Positions 1 to 10,925 of a DNA stretch of 64,000 nt are shown here, in pieces; positions within the stretch are counted from its first letter, which is position 1; each line of letters starts with the position of its first letter. A program made the position numbers and the translations under genes. Origin of the DNA: Gamarada debralockiae. Its lineage: Eukaryota > Ascomycota > Leotiomycetes > Helotiales > Hyphodiscaceae. Below the pieces are notes generated by a model. It did not search any database. It saw only the letters and a list, made by a program, of their open reading frames with translations, and had not been told where the DNA came from. Where the stretch lies: the NCBI GenBank assembly GCA_002803225.1, contig NXFV01000856.1, forward strand, positions 54,909 through 118,908, read 5' to 3'.

Positions 1-774
1 GTGAGGTCAGCTTCCCTGTCGAGACAAAGTCCAGTGCCGTGAAGGGCTGGGAATATCGCTGTCAGAACCTAGAAATCATGTACTGTAGAGGGATGCGGAG
101 AGGGATGACCTAGATTGTCAGGGAGATAGCATGGTTGATAAGATGCAGAACGGGAAGGGAGACGGATGATCTGATTTTACTTTTTCGTGTGTTTGGAGGA
201 AGTGGGGTTACTGCAGAAATTATTTCTGGATGCATCGAGGCACGGTCAAGGGAAATGGAAAGGGGTCGGTCATGTGATGAAGAGGTTCTTCTCGTATTTG
301 TCACAGCAACGTGATATTGCGACCTTACAATTACTTAGCGGTGGTTTGTTCAAATTCCCTGATTGTTGAAAGAGGAATGCGAATACTCCGACCTCAGTAT
401 TGAGGCTTCTTAGATCGCGAAAGGTGCTTGTGTCACGTGATCCGAAGGGTGTCATCCACGGAGCTGTCAACGTGCAGCAGTTCGCATCAAGCCGCTGACG
501 ACGCATCTTTACGTCGGAGGTAGGCGGGGTCGAAAGCTAGACATTAGGAAGCTAATCTTTAGATGAACACGGAAGCTACGAAACGACCTTTCGGCAAACG
601 TTGGTGCATATGGCGCGATATATCTGTCAGTTCAAGGGGTATCCTCGCTTGAAGCGGGGCATCAAATGCCATTTCTCGAAGAATTTCCAATAGGTATATG
701 CTTGGCATGGCTCGCTGGCCCTTTTTATACATTTTGGAAACCCCAATGATATTGTTGTATACTTTTCAAACAAT
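1..774. other. Left-edge region without recognisable gene
   Basis: Only short open frames of fewer than about 80 codons occur here. None has a family motif, a convincing ATG context or intron signals. The right part is probably the 3' flank of the minus-strand dehydrogenase gene, whose stop codon is at 775. A gene entering from outside the window cannot be excluded. Confidence 0.5.
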
Positions 775-2241
775 TCATGCACCGGCCCTAGGAAACAAAG
801 CCCCATCAACACCATCCCATATCCCAGAAATCGCAACATCCGGCTCATTGCCCAGCCCGCGCATCTCCGCCAGCTGGCAAAGTTGTAAGGCTGTCCCTGT
901 AAGATGCAGTGGGTATTTCATTCGATTAGCTTCTTCGATAGACTCGGTCTGTCTTCGTGTCAGCATTCCCCTCTATCCAAAAATACCAACCAGGAAGTCC
1001 CAGAACATACCAACTCAGCAATTACGTTGTTAATTGTCTTCTTCGACGTCCACTTCCCACTCAACATTTGCGGCGCCCGATCAACAAACATCCAGCTCGC
1101 CCCAGCGGCCGTTGATATGATTTCGTACAGCTTCTTGGCGTCCAATCCTACTTTTGAGCCAAGGGACATGGCTTCCGCTGCTGCTACAAGATGAACACCC
1201 GCCATGGCTTGGATGACTAGCTTTAACTTCGCATCGTTTTCTGAGGTTGAGGTCGTGGAAGAAGCTTGCTTGAGAACCAGCTCTGGGTCTTTGGGAAGAT
1301 AGACGATCGTGAGTGCCGAGTCGTCCACGAGTCCAAAGCCAGCACTTACGCCAGTAGCAAGGACCTGCTCTGTAGTCGACGACAAGAAAAGGGGGAATTT
1401 TGCACTCCGTCCACCAGCCGTAACAATTCCCTATTTCTAATCAGCACTCATCTTCCCCTCCCCTCCACTTCCCCCCAACCAAAAGTAGACTTACCATATC
1501 CTTAACAATAATATTCAACGCCGAATAAACCGTCTTATCATCCTCCAACATATGCGGCACCCTATTCCCAAACATCCAACTCTCACCCTGACTCTTCTTA
1601 ACCGCCTCGAACACATCCTTCGTATTCAATCCCAACGCGGCTGCAAAGCCCATCGCTTCTGCAGTCATCGTGACATGAATACCCGCTAGCACTTGATGCA
1701 CCATCTTTACTTTCGTGCCGGCTCCTAGGCCCCCGGGAATGATGTAGAGGTTCTTGCCTGCCATGGCATCTAAGACTGGCCTTGCAGCTGAGAGAGCGGA
1801 TTCTGGTCCGGATGCCAAGATGGTTAATGTCCCGTTCGCGGCACGGATGGTACCGCCTGATACAGGCGCATCTACCACTTCCACGTCCTGCCGTCCATAC
1901 TTTGAATCCAGCAAGGCTCGAATGTTAGGGACGTATTCGGGTGGGCCTGTCGAGCAGAGAATCATTGTGACATTCCGGGGAAGCTCATGGATAGCTCCCG
2001 TCTCGTCGTCGAATAATGCGGTTTGTATCTGTGCAGCAGTCGCTACCATGAAGACGACGTACTTTGCGTCTTTCACAACTTCTCTGGGTGTTGTAGCAGT
2101 TTGCCCTCCAGCGGCGAGGAATCGCTCGAGTGTTGGAGCCCAGACGTCAAACCCTGTGACGGCGTGTTTGGTCTTCACAAGATTTGTGGCCATGCCGAAA
2201 CCCATGGCTCCGAGGCCTAGGAAGGCTATTTTCCCTGACAT
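775..2241 (-). CDS. 3-hydroxyisobutyrate / L-threonate dehydrogenase-like protein with duplicated C-terminal domain
   Basis: Read with three exons, 1495-2241, 1011-1430 and 775-948, giving 446 residues. Donors are GTAAGT and GTATGT, and both introns are in phase 0. The protein starts with a Rossmann dinucleotide motif (IAFLGLGAMGFGMA). It then has the DAPVSGG substrate-loop signature of the beta-hydroxyacid dehydrogenase family and the catalytic-lysine helix (GTKVKMVHQ). A second copy of the C-terminal helical domain follows: AGIHVTMTAEAMGFAAALGL in the first copy corresponds to AGVHLVAAAEAMSLGSKVGL in the second, and both continue into a SWMF motif. Exon 3 supplies the family's end (QLAEMRGLGNEPDVA). 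The family oxidises beta-hydroxyacids with NAD(P), for example hydroxyisobutyrate or L-threonate; the substrate here is unknown. The Asn usually found a few residues after the lysine is His in the first copy. Intact as modelled. Confidence 0.88.
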
Positions 2242-3480
2242 TTTGCTCGAGGATTTGTATCCGGGGGGAGAGACAGTGACTGTTTAGAATCGTTGAAGTG
2301 GAAGGGACAATTATGCAGAAGCAGCAGCTATGCAACGATTAAAAGTATATCAGCCTTGCTGGTAATCAACGTGTAAGAATGAATGAATGAATATGAAAAT
2401 TCAAAGAAATGATTTTACGTTGGGAATTCTGGTTTTTAAAATGGAGGGGAGCCAGCGAACTCGGACTCGGAGAACCTTCCATCTTTTCTCGGGGAGATGT
2501 CCGCGTTTTCAACGTCACGATGTGGGGCTCCACTTAGGCGAGCATTGACCCGACCTCCTCCCCTCCCCTTTTCTTCTTCCATTCACTCGGATGAGAATCT
2601 TGGGCAGCATGAGGCCTTACATATAGTTATATAAGAGCAAACCTCAAGATACAAATTTGACGCAGAGGTTCTGGGTAGTGGTGCGTTCGCTTTTTGCTTC
2701 CACGCATGAGAATGATATTGTGTGTAATTTGAGGAGCTATTGAACATTTGAGAGAATCTCTTGGCCCCTGGGAATTCGGTCGGTATCTCTCTCGAAGTTG
2801 AAACTCTGTCGTTGAAATTCCGGTTGTCGTTACCCTTGTCGTTGTCGAAGGGTTTTAGGCCCAGTGTGGACGCCGAAGAAGATTCTGGTGATTTACACTG
2901 AAGGGCGGTGTTGGGGTGTAAGTTTCCCGAGCTCAAGTTAGTTCTAGGTAGGCTCAGGTGTATGGACAAAGGCAGCTAAAGTGCCAATGCGTACATCACA
3001 AACAGGTACAATGAGAATTGAAGGACCATGAGAGAATGCCAGCTTATATAGAGGACATCCCTGCTTTGGGTAGAGTATTCACTGCAAGACCCTAGAAGTT
3101 ACAATTGCTTTTTCCCTTGAATAATTCTCGGATAGAGCGAGAACTTTGGACATGGTTTAGGAGTGTCCTGGCTCGTGTAAGTTGAATATTATGCGTTTCC
3201 TATAAAATATGCGCATAATAGCAAAACACAGGAAACGCATTCCGGAAGTTAAAAAGGATAGCAGAGTTGATTATACTTTGCAGATCTTCTATTTATGGGA
3301 GCTACTTGATGGGATTCATGATGAGATAGATCGCCTTGAAAACCTCCTGATCAAATCCATATTCGCAAAGACCGCGATTCTTCTGCGGTGCCTTTGCAAA
3401 TATTCGAGGGAAAGTTCACTTATATAGGTCCTCGATAGAACTCCCTCTGCAATCGGTCAAGCTTAGTGAATAATTGAGAT
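2242..3480. other. Intergenic region upstream of the dehydrogenase gene
   Basis: This holds the presumed promoter of the minus-strand dehydrogenase and then unassigned DNA. An open frame of 128 codons (2583-2969, minus) has no ATG and no recognisable motif, so I do not call it a gene. An 11-bp perfect inverted repeat lies at 3191-3201 and 3230-3240. Confidence 0.5.
3191..3240. repeat. 11-bp perfect inverted repeat (potential hairpin)
   Basis: ATGCGTTTCCT at 3191-3201 is exactly complementary to AGGAAACGCAT at 3230-3240, with a 28-bp AT-rich spacer. It stands alone, about 1 kb from the dehydrogenase start codon and 0.27 kb before the hairpin-repeat region. It could be a transcript hairpin or chance; nothing links it to a gene. 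Confidence 0.45.
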
Positions 3481-3488
3481 TTGAGAAC

Positions 3489-5010
3489 GAGCTTAAGAGG
3501 TTCCAGTCAGATTTCAATCGTTCATTGCATTTGAATGATTGGCAACATCCATAATAGATTCTCTGGCCTCCACACTCCCTGATTGAATCAATCAAGCATT
3601 GTGACTGATTCGAAACTACGGAACATGCCCTAGATGTAATTCACTCTTTTAATTTGGACAGAAGAGATATCATCCACCATAAAGCACTGCTAGAGAAGTT
3701 TCTTCCTACCTGCTTGCATCTTTGAAGCATTGTGAGCGCCGAACCACGCCCTCCACAAAAAAAAACAACTCGAGACACTCGTTGGGTTTGAATGATTGGT
3801 TAAGGTGAAGATAGATTCGAAAGCAGCCATACCCTCCTTACTTGAAATCCTTCAACTCTCCTGAATGTTCGGAAGATCGGGGCTTCCTCTCAAATTGTTC
3901 ATACGGATTTGGAGACTGGTTATCGCCTTAGACTTGGGGATGCCTGCCTTGCTCAATCAGTCGACTAACGTGAGTGATTATGAGACGAGGAGGATCATCT
4001 AGAATCGTTTCGCTCAAAGTAGGTAAAAGATTAGCGACCTGGACTAGGTTGTAAGCAGTCTGAAAGGACTTCAAGCGGATTCACTCGGATTCAAATCATT
4101 CACTAAGTTTTAACGATTGGCGGTGAGAACTGGGCAAACCCGGTTGGCTCCATTGGACTTGGAGGATTGAGTTCAATGGGGCGGATACCATTATACGCAG
4201 AGGTCACCCTTTGGAACCCGACATCGCTCACTGTATTTGAACGAATGAAAACTTGAATAAGTTGATATGTCAATCAAACAGCAACTGATTTGAAATTTTC
4301 AGCACTCGCAGGGCTGCTAAGTATCTTGTGTTGTTTTGACTTCCTGATACGATCTGAGCGATTGAGACTGTGGTTACTTGCTAGCTAGCTATCTATCCTT
4401 ATGCTGCTTTCAATCACTCACTTAATCTCAGACTTTTAAAAGCGAGCTTTAAGCAGCCGTGGGTTGTCCACCACTTAATTTCAGATCTTGAGGAGCTACA
4501 TATCCACTTCTATTTCAATCATTCAAACAATTGAGCGATTTAGAAAAGGCTTAAAGACTTTCAAGTAGCTTTGAATTGGTTCAAGTCCTTCGAGCCTCCA
4601 AAGGCAAGTACCCTCTATCTTTTCAATTGTTCACACGACTTGAATGATTCAAAAGCAGCCTCAAATCGTCCACTTGATTTGAGATCACAGGGAGCTATTA
4701 TATCCACAACCTTTTCACTTACTCAAACAGTTCGAGCTATTCAAAGTGGGTTTTCAAGTAGCCTGGTTTGAGACTCTTGGGCACTCGCCGTTTTCAATTA
4801 TTCACGCAATTTGAGCGATTAAGACAGGGCTTTTTGGGCTTGTACAATCATTATTTATCTACTCAGGCGAGCACACTGCCTGGAATTGTTCACCAAGCGC
4901 AACGAACTCTAGGCCAAAGACCCGGCTCAGGACACGCTGGTTTCTGCACTTCCAGACCTACTCAATCCTAAATCGTTCACCCCAACTCAACAATTGAGAG
5001 AGGACCTGCC
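3489..5010. repeat. Diverged array of hairpin-forming repeats
   Basis: A short imperfect palindrome recurs. One arm is close to AATCATTCA, the other close to TGAATGATT or TTGAGCGATT, separated by a few bases. Clear units begin near 3513, 4091, 4514, 4622, 4714 and 4793, with partial ones near 3889 and 4409. In the last four the spacing is 108, 92 and 79 bp, and the DNA between shares pieces such as TTCAAGTAGC and AAAAGCAGCC, so the whole unit was probably once duplicated. No coding frame runs through it. It may be an old minisatellite or a remnant of a mobile element. The 3' end of the minus-strand gene at 5182 is next to it. Confidence 0.6.
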
Positions 5011-5181
5011 AGAAAGGCCACCTCATCCCAAGTCCACTAACTATGCTTGCAATATCCACCCCCAATGGTTCGGATATCTCAGTAATCGAAAACGCCTCCC
5101 ATGATCATGCTCATGCCATATATCCACAACGCCTCGCAATGCAATACCCACAAATACTCATTCAAAACAAAGATCACCCCT

Positions 5182-8100
5182 TTAGGGGAGGAGTCTCATC
5201 ACCTCCGCTACCACCTCAGCATCGAACTCATACTCCATATCGTCATATACCCAGCCCGGTAACACTGTCCTAATCAATTGATCTTCTGGGATCGCCATCA
5301 CCGCCTCTAACACCTCTGGGTCGAATCCATAAGCAGATAGGTCTCGATTCTCCTTGTCGATACCATCAGTCTTTGCCGCCTCTACGGCGATTGCCACCTC
5401 TTGCTCCGTATGCAACGGAGACATCTGGGTGACGTTTCGAAGGCCGCTAGGTTTGGTGGGCTTGAACTTCTCGTATCGAGCCTTGGCTAACTCTGCTGCT
5501 GAATGTTGTGTCGGAACCTGAGGAAGCTGAGCATTGCTAGGCTTTGGCTTCGGTGGAGGAGTCTGAGTCCAAGTCTTTGGTTGCAGAACGGATGTATCTC
5601 CAGCTGCATTCTCGCGCGTGTTCTGAACTTCGGTCTCTTTTCCTGTCTCGTTTCCGTCTTCAGCCTCGTCTTCATCGCTTTCTGAATCGTTGTAGAAATT
5701 CGCGCTGAAGGTCCTGGATGGGGTCGAGATGTAGGCTTCCTCAGCTGAGATCGGTTCAGGAGTAGCCTCGGGTGTGTGGGCTAAGGCAGCCACAGTGCCA
5801 ATGCGTGAATCGCCAACTGGGGCACTGATGCGGCCGAATAAGCCTCCGGAAGCCGGCGCGGGAGCAGCTGCAGGTGGTGTCGGCGCTGAGACGGCTCCGA
5901 ACAGGCCACCAGAGCTGGAGAATGGGTTGGGTATGGCAGCTGCTTGAGAGGTTGGTTGAGGAGTTGGAGTAGGTGTCGAATCGGAATCAGCTTCTGGAGG
6001 AGAGACCGATCGAGGAATATAGAGAAATAGGCCGTCGACCTTCTTCCTCAAGCTATCAGTCAACTTATCATAGACCGTTGCTCTCTTTTCGATTGGCACT
6101 TTGGTGAAAGCTTGCTGCAGTTCAGGCAAAGTCATCGTACCAAGCTTGGCAGACAGTCCCAAACGACTCATCTCCCACAAATCCTTGTCCTCCATGACAT
6201 GTTGTGAAGGCTTCTTATTGGAGAAGATGCCCTGCTTTGGCGTGGAGCCAGAAAAGAGATTTGTAGTAGATGTTTGGCGTGAAGGGGTCGAGTTTCTGGG
6301 TGCAAGTGGGTACTTGCCCTCGTCGAGATTGGCCTGAACATCAGGTGGTTGTGAGAACAGAGTGCCCGTGTATGTGTTGTTTCGAGTGCTAGTTCCAAGT
6401 CCATCGGGGTTAGTAACGAGGCTAGACTTAGGAGTAGGGTGCCGGTCGTCTTCAGGGAAACGTTGCCCATAAGTGGAGCGTGCGTTTATGAAAAACTCGC
6501 CCGGGCGAGTACCATCTGTGCTTGGGCAGTTAGCCACAATGAAGCCCATGCAATCGGCAATCCTCTCCGGATCTCCACTCTCGATTTGTGTCTCAACGAC
6601 ACTTCCGTAGGAGTCGCCGCGATATTTATGGCCCTTGCGGGGATATAGTGACCAGGGGTTTTCTGCGCTGTTGAAGGTGCTTCCCTCGTCAGCATCCTGT
6701 CGATGGAAGAAGTCACTCTTGACTTTATCAACAGGGTATCTGCTGAATTTCTGCTTGAATCGCTTAGCATAGACCATTCTACAAGGGCGGTGGTTGTAAG
6801 GTTCTAATTCTTGTAAAAGGCTTGAACCTACTTGAGGCGAGGCGCCTGCCTCTTGAGACGATCCTCCCTTTCGGTTAGTATGACCCTCAACTATTTCCAC
6901 ATCAACCTGACTATCACCCTCGTCGCTGGAGCCCGGAGATGGAGCAGAGTAGGTACCCCTATGATTGAAGTTTTCAGGTAGTGGTTCTGTTGGATGGCGA
7001 TCCTTGCGCTTCTCTCCCGTTCGAGATGAATCGACATATTGATTCGCATCGTGCTCATCTTCGTCTTGAACTCGAGCTTGCATGTTCGCACGGCGATTCT
7101 GGCGTTCTTTGAGGTTGCGATCCTCGTCCTCTCTCCGCCAGATCTCTTGCTTTCGTTCATCAGAGAGCAGACCTCGCAAGTGGATAGGAACCTCCGGGTC
7201 GGCAAAATGCACACGACGGTCTGTCTTTGGGCCGGTCTTCGGTTCTAAGATGATAGCAGGTTTGCGCTCACTTTGAGGAAAGAGGTTGCGACGATGGCGT
7301 GGATTGGTTGGGGTAATGGGAGGAATTGCGAAGTCCGAAGTCTGTGGGATGAGGTGTTCGATTGAAGAAACACCGACAACTGAATCACCATTAGTAGTAG
7401 CTGCCTCTGCAGGTTGGCTTCGACGACCAAAGATCTTCAAGGGAGTCGCAAAGAGCGCCGATACACCTGTGAACCATCCGCGAGACTCCTGCACTTGTGG
7501 CTGCTGTGGTGTCGGGGTTTGAGGCTCTGAGACTTTACTTGTTACTTCACTAGCTCCCTCTGGAACTGCAGCGACCTCAGCGTCTTGGCCATCCGACATT
7601 GCGTTGCTCTGAGCATCCGACTGAAGGTCAAGTAGTTGCTGCTCGACATGAAGATCACCGGAAGTAGTGGTCTCTGAGCGAGCCTCAGTGACTTGCTCTT
7701 GTGATTGAGATGATGCAGCAGCCGAGGTGGATTTGGCAGGCTCCCGAGCATTGAGCTCGGTCAGAAATTGCGTCATCTCCGCAGCAGTAGGAAGGCGACG
7801 AGAAGTATCTTCCTGCGCCCAGTCGATGAGAGCATAGGCCGATTCTATAAGATCACGTCCTGTTAATATCACTTCCGTGTGTGAACGATTTGCGGGAATA
7901 ACGATTTTGCAATATTTGAAATGGGTCGTCGTACTCGGGCGGGAGCTTGAGGCTCTGGCACCTTTCCTGCTTCTCCTCGTTTCAGCCTGTAGAATCATTA
8001 GTGTCTTGAACTCGAGACTAGAGTCAGGTGAGCAACTTACTTTAGATACGTCCGAAGACTTTGGGGGCAGAGTCTGCGGTGTGCTCGCTCTGCTGAGTGG

Positions 8101-9177
8101 TTTAAGAGCCAAACCATTTCTGATCAAGTATTGTCGGGTGGGCGTTGGGCCGAGGTCAAACTCTTCATCTTCACCGACGTAGCTATCCTCATCAACGTAG
8201 ACGGAGGGGTGACTTTTGTCATTTGCATAGATGGCGCGTCCATTCCTAACAGGGGGAGCGGGCATATCTGTGCCGAACACCTCTTTGAAGATTTGTGCTC
8301 TTTCAGCCAGCTCCTCGGGCATGAGTTCATGCTTCTTCGACGTCGAGATGGAGGTGGTAGGCTTAGGTGTCAAGGATGTTCCTCTTTGTTGGAAGGATTT
8401 GATTGGAGACGCGCGAACTTCTGCTGGTCGATGGTTGTCTGAAGATGATTCCTCGGCGCTGGCGTCTTCGGTATTTTCGTCTGTGGTGGGAAGAAGCTGG
8501 CGAGAGGCGGATCGCGAGCGATTGAGTCTTGGTGGACGTTCTAATTCGGCGGTGGCATCATCGGCACTGCTGTCCTCTGCGAGTGCTGGAGCAGACTTCT
8601 TTGGCTTCGGGGTAGGTTCCTCTTCGAGCGTATGTGATTCATCCTCAATGCGAGAACGCTTAGCCGGTGGCTCTTTAATGGCTTTACCCTCTTCAGAGGC
8701 ATCGATGCCTTCACCATCGCAAGCTTCTAATTCCTCTCGGGTGCGCTTCTTCTTGATAAGCTTCTTCGCAACTTTCTTGGAAGCTCCGGAACTCTTCAGC
8801 CTCCCTTTTGCCTTTGGCAACCGCTGTGCGGCATCAGGAGACATCGATCGTGTCTGTGATCGTGTGTTTCGAGCGGGAGGAGATGTCGAACGCGACTCGG
8901 GGATGTGAGAAAGTGAATCTGATTCGGTTTCGAGGTGAGGTGATTGAGAGCGAGATGTAGTAGTCGGAGGGGTTTGTGGTTGTTGTGCTACAGCATCTTC
9001 AGAAGAGGTAGTTTGTGTTGAGGAAGTAGCAGCTCCAGCATCGACTGGAGCGATTGGCTGTGGCTGCTTTCTAGATCGTCGCGTTTCTTCAAGTTGTTGA
9101 AAACCGCCGGGACTTGCGCCCATCCCGCGCGTGCGAATGGTACGCTGCGCAGGCTGAGCCTGTTTCTTGCCCGCCAT
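5182..9177 (-). CDS. Large low-complexity protein with GLFG motifs, possibly nuclear or nucleoporin-like
   Basis: Two exons, 8041-9177 and 5182-7986, give 1313 residues. The 54-nt intron (7987-8040) has a GTAAGT donor, a CTAATG branch and a CTACAG acceptor; it is in phase 0, a multiple of three and free of stops. The first 300 residues are rich in Ser, Lys, Arg and Glu, with basic runs such as KKLIKKKR that could act as nuclear signals. Around residue 545 is an amphipathic-looking stretch (GWFTGVSALFATPLKIFG). Two GLFG motifs lie near residues 1070 and 1095 in an Ala/Pro/Ser-rich segment, and a last ordered-looking acidic segment ends in EVMRLLP. GLFG repeats and an amphipathic helix are seen in some nucleoporins, but two motifs do not prove that role. 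I do not recognise the family. Confidence 0.8.
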   Translation of the reverse strand: MAGKKQAQPAQRTIRTRGMGASPGGFQQLEETRRSRKQPQPIAPVDAGAATSSTQTTSSEDAVAQQPQTPPTTTSRSQSPHLETESDSLSHIPESRSTSPPARNTRSQTRSMSPDAAQRLPKAKGRLKSSGASKKVAKKLIKKKRTREELEACDGEGIDASEEGKAIKEPPAKRSRIEDESHTLEEEPTPKPKKSAPALAEDSSADDATAELERPPRLNRSRSASRQLLPTTDENTEDASAEESSSDNHRPAEVRASPIKSFQQRGTSLTPKPTTSISTSKKHELMPEELAERAQIFKEVFGTDMPAPPVRNGRAIYANDKSHPSVYVDEDSYVGEDEEFDLGPTPTRQYLIRNGLALKPLSRASTPQTLPPKSSDVSKVSCSPDSSLEFKTLMILQAETRRSRKGARASSSRPSTTTHFKYCKIVIPANRSHTEVILTGRDLIESAYALIDWAQEDTSRRLPTAAEMTQFLTELNAREPAKSTSAAASSQSQEQVTEARSETTTSGDLHVEQQLLDLQSDAQSNAMSDGQDAEVAAVPEGASEVTSKVSEPQTPTPQQPQVQESRGWFTGVSALFATPLKIFGRRSQPAEAATTNGDSVVGVSSIEHLIPQTSDFAIPPITPTNPRHRRNLFPQSERKPAIILEPKTGPKTDRRVHFADPEVPIHLRGLLSDERKQEIWRREDEDRNLKERQNRRANMQARVQDEDEHDANQYVDSSRTGEKRKDRHPTEPLPENFNHRGTYSAPSPGSSDEGDSQVDVEIVEGHTNRKGGSSQEAGASPQVGSSLLQELEPYNHRPCRMVYAKRFKQKFSRYPVDKVKSDFFHRQDADEGSTFNSAENPWSLYPRKGHKYRGDSYGSVVETQIESGDPERIADCMGFIVANCPSTDGTRPGEFFINARSTYGQRFPEDDRHPTPKSSLVTNPDGLGTSTRNNTYTGTLFSQPPDVQANLDEGKYPLAPRNSTPSRQTSTTNLFSGSTPKQGIFSNKKPSQHVMEDKDLWEMSRLGLSAKLGTMTLPELQQAFTKVPIEKRATVYDKLTDSLRKKVDGLFLYIPRSVSPPEADSDSTPTPTPQPTSQAAAIPNPFSSSGGLFGAVSAPTPPAAAPAPASGGLFGRISAPVGDSRIGTVAALAHTPEATPEPISAEEAYISTPSRTFSANFYNDSESDEDEAEDGNETGKETEVQNTRENAAGDTSVLQPKTWTQTPPPKPKPSNAQLPQVPTQHSAAELAKARYEKFKPTKPSGLRNVTQMSPLHTEQEVAIAVEAAKTDGIDKENRDLSAYGFDPEVLEAVMAIPEDQLIRTVLPGWVYDDMEYEFDAEVVAEVMRLLP

Positions 9178-10925
9178 CGCGACGACTCGAAAATGCGTAG
9201 GACCTCACAGTATTCGGATATGATTGTTGGTGAAGTATCGCGATGGATGAAGAAGGTTGTGGTCTGTCGAGGTTGTCGGAAGGTGAGATGATCGTTGTCG
9301 AAAGGTCGCTTGGGATTTTGGGGGACGCTTTTTCTCGAGGCTGATTAGTGACCAATCGCTAAATTGCTTGGCGCTGCTGCACAAGGCTGAAAGAGTGGAG
9401 TTGAAAGGGTCGAAGTATCATGGAGAATTAAAGAGTGGTTATGGACCATGGATGTGTGTTTGTCGAGGATGAAGAGGAAGAGGAAGTTTTTGAAGGTCAG
9501 CCGGCGATTTGTTTGTGTTTACATTGGATTTGACGCTACGCAGAAAACGCGAGTGGATATTCGTAGGTGGCGGCGTCACGTGATTGGTATTCCTGCCTTG
9601 TGCTTCACCACACTCTGTCGATATCAATGGAACTGATTCACTCAAAAGAGAGAAATACCGGTAAGTTCTAATGCAAGATATAACTTACTCGATCAACTCG
9701 TAAGAGCCAATTCCTGTAAGTTGTGTCACAAGAACAGCCTCGATCTGACCTTCACAACGAAGTCAACAGGGTTGAAGGAAAGGATACTGTTCTTAAGAAT
9801 GTAATAATGGAGATGATTCCCTTATAAGAGCAATAAGTTGCAATACAAGAGGCAACTTACTCAACAGGTTTGGAGGTGGAAGAAAAGTAAGATATGAAGG
9901 GCAGTGGCAGGAAAGTAATAATTATCAACAACGTTGTTCTGAGAAGAGTTTTGCTCTCCTACTACACCGTCAAATGTTTAAATTTCACATTGGAGACAAC
10001 TTCCTGATGCCTTCGTAGTCTTTTGGAAGCGTAGAATCGATTAATGAGTTTGCTGGCTATGCTATATACCAATCTCTACAGGTGCAGCAATCCTGAGCAC
10101 AGCGAGAAACCCAATTATCACACTATCATAGATGTTATCGTATAGCGGGTGATCGAGCAGAGCAATGCATATGAGTAGACGGGCTCGGTCGATCTCCTGG
10201 TACTAATTGGGATCCATCTGCTCTAATTTGACGGATTCCTGTTGCTAGGCAAGGCTTGCAGCTCCTCAAAGGGTGGCATCAAGAGCGACCGACTGCCCAG
10301 ACGTTAAACAGTAATACAAGACCAGCGCCTGCTTCTGCCAAACTATCCGGTACAGGAAGCACAGCAGCTGCTTCTAGACCTTCTTGTATTTGCGATATGT
10401 CAGCTCCTTTAGCATATGCCAGAATGACCAGCTAGAGCTACAGTACGAGATGAAGCTATTAACACAGTGCTAGTTAAAAACATTCACCTTGTCCTCTGGC
10501 AAAGAGGTGCGTGCCTGCTCGATGACTCGGTCAAAGGAGTCGAGAAGCCAGCAGCAGGTAGTATTCAGATTGGCTATCTTCCCTACCCGAAGCTGCTGTT
10601 TGGACAGCCGCAGAGCCTGGGATCTCAATTAGTCTTGCGGCCTTTAAAAGATGGAGAGGTTCGCTGGGGTTAAAACTAGCAGAAAACGCGTGACAGGGAT
10701 GTGTAAGGCGGTGAGCAGACCAGGAACAGTAAGCGGTGAAGGAAGCCTCCTTCCAGGGCTGCATCCGTGCGCAATCCATTTGCCGTGGAGATTTCGAATC
10801 CCCTCACTCTTCTCCACGTTCCTCTAATGCGTCACAGGCATCATAATTTGAGCCTCATAAGACTGTATTACTGCTCTTCTATGCTCTTGCTACTCTACTA
10901 ATTATTTCAATTGACCTTCTACAGC
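9178..10925. other. Intergenic region with two similar hairpin-like motifs
   Basis: The first 200 bp are the presumed promoter and leader of the minus-strand gene starting at 9177. The rest has no open frame with a family signature. Two 30-bp segments (9661-9690 and 9833-9862) match at 23 of 30 positions, and each contains complementary AAGTT and AACTT blocks. Confidence 0.5.

Noticed and set aside
2583..2969. 128-codon minus-strand frame
   Set aside because: No ATG, Ser/Asn-rich, no family signal or splice pattern.
8231..8908. 225-codon plus-strand frame
   Set aside because: Antisense to the low-complexity N-terminal part of the 1313-residue protein; Ser-rich by codon complement.
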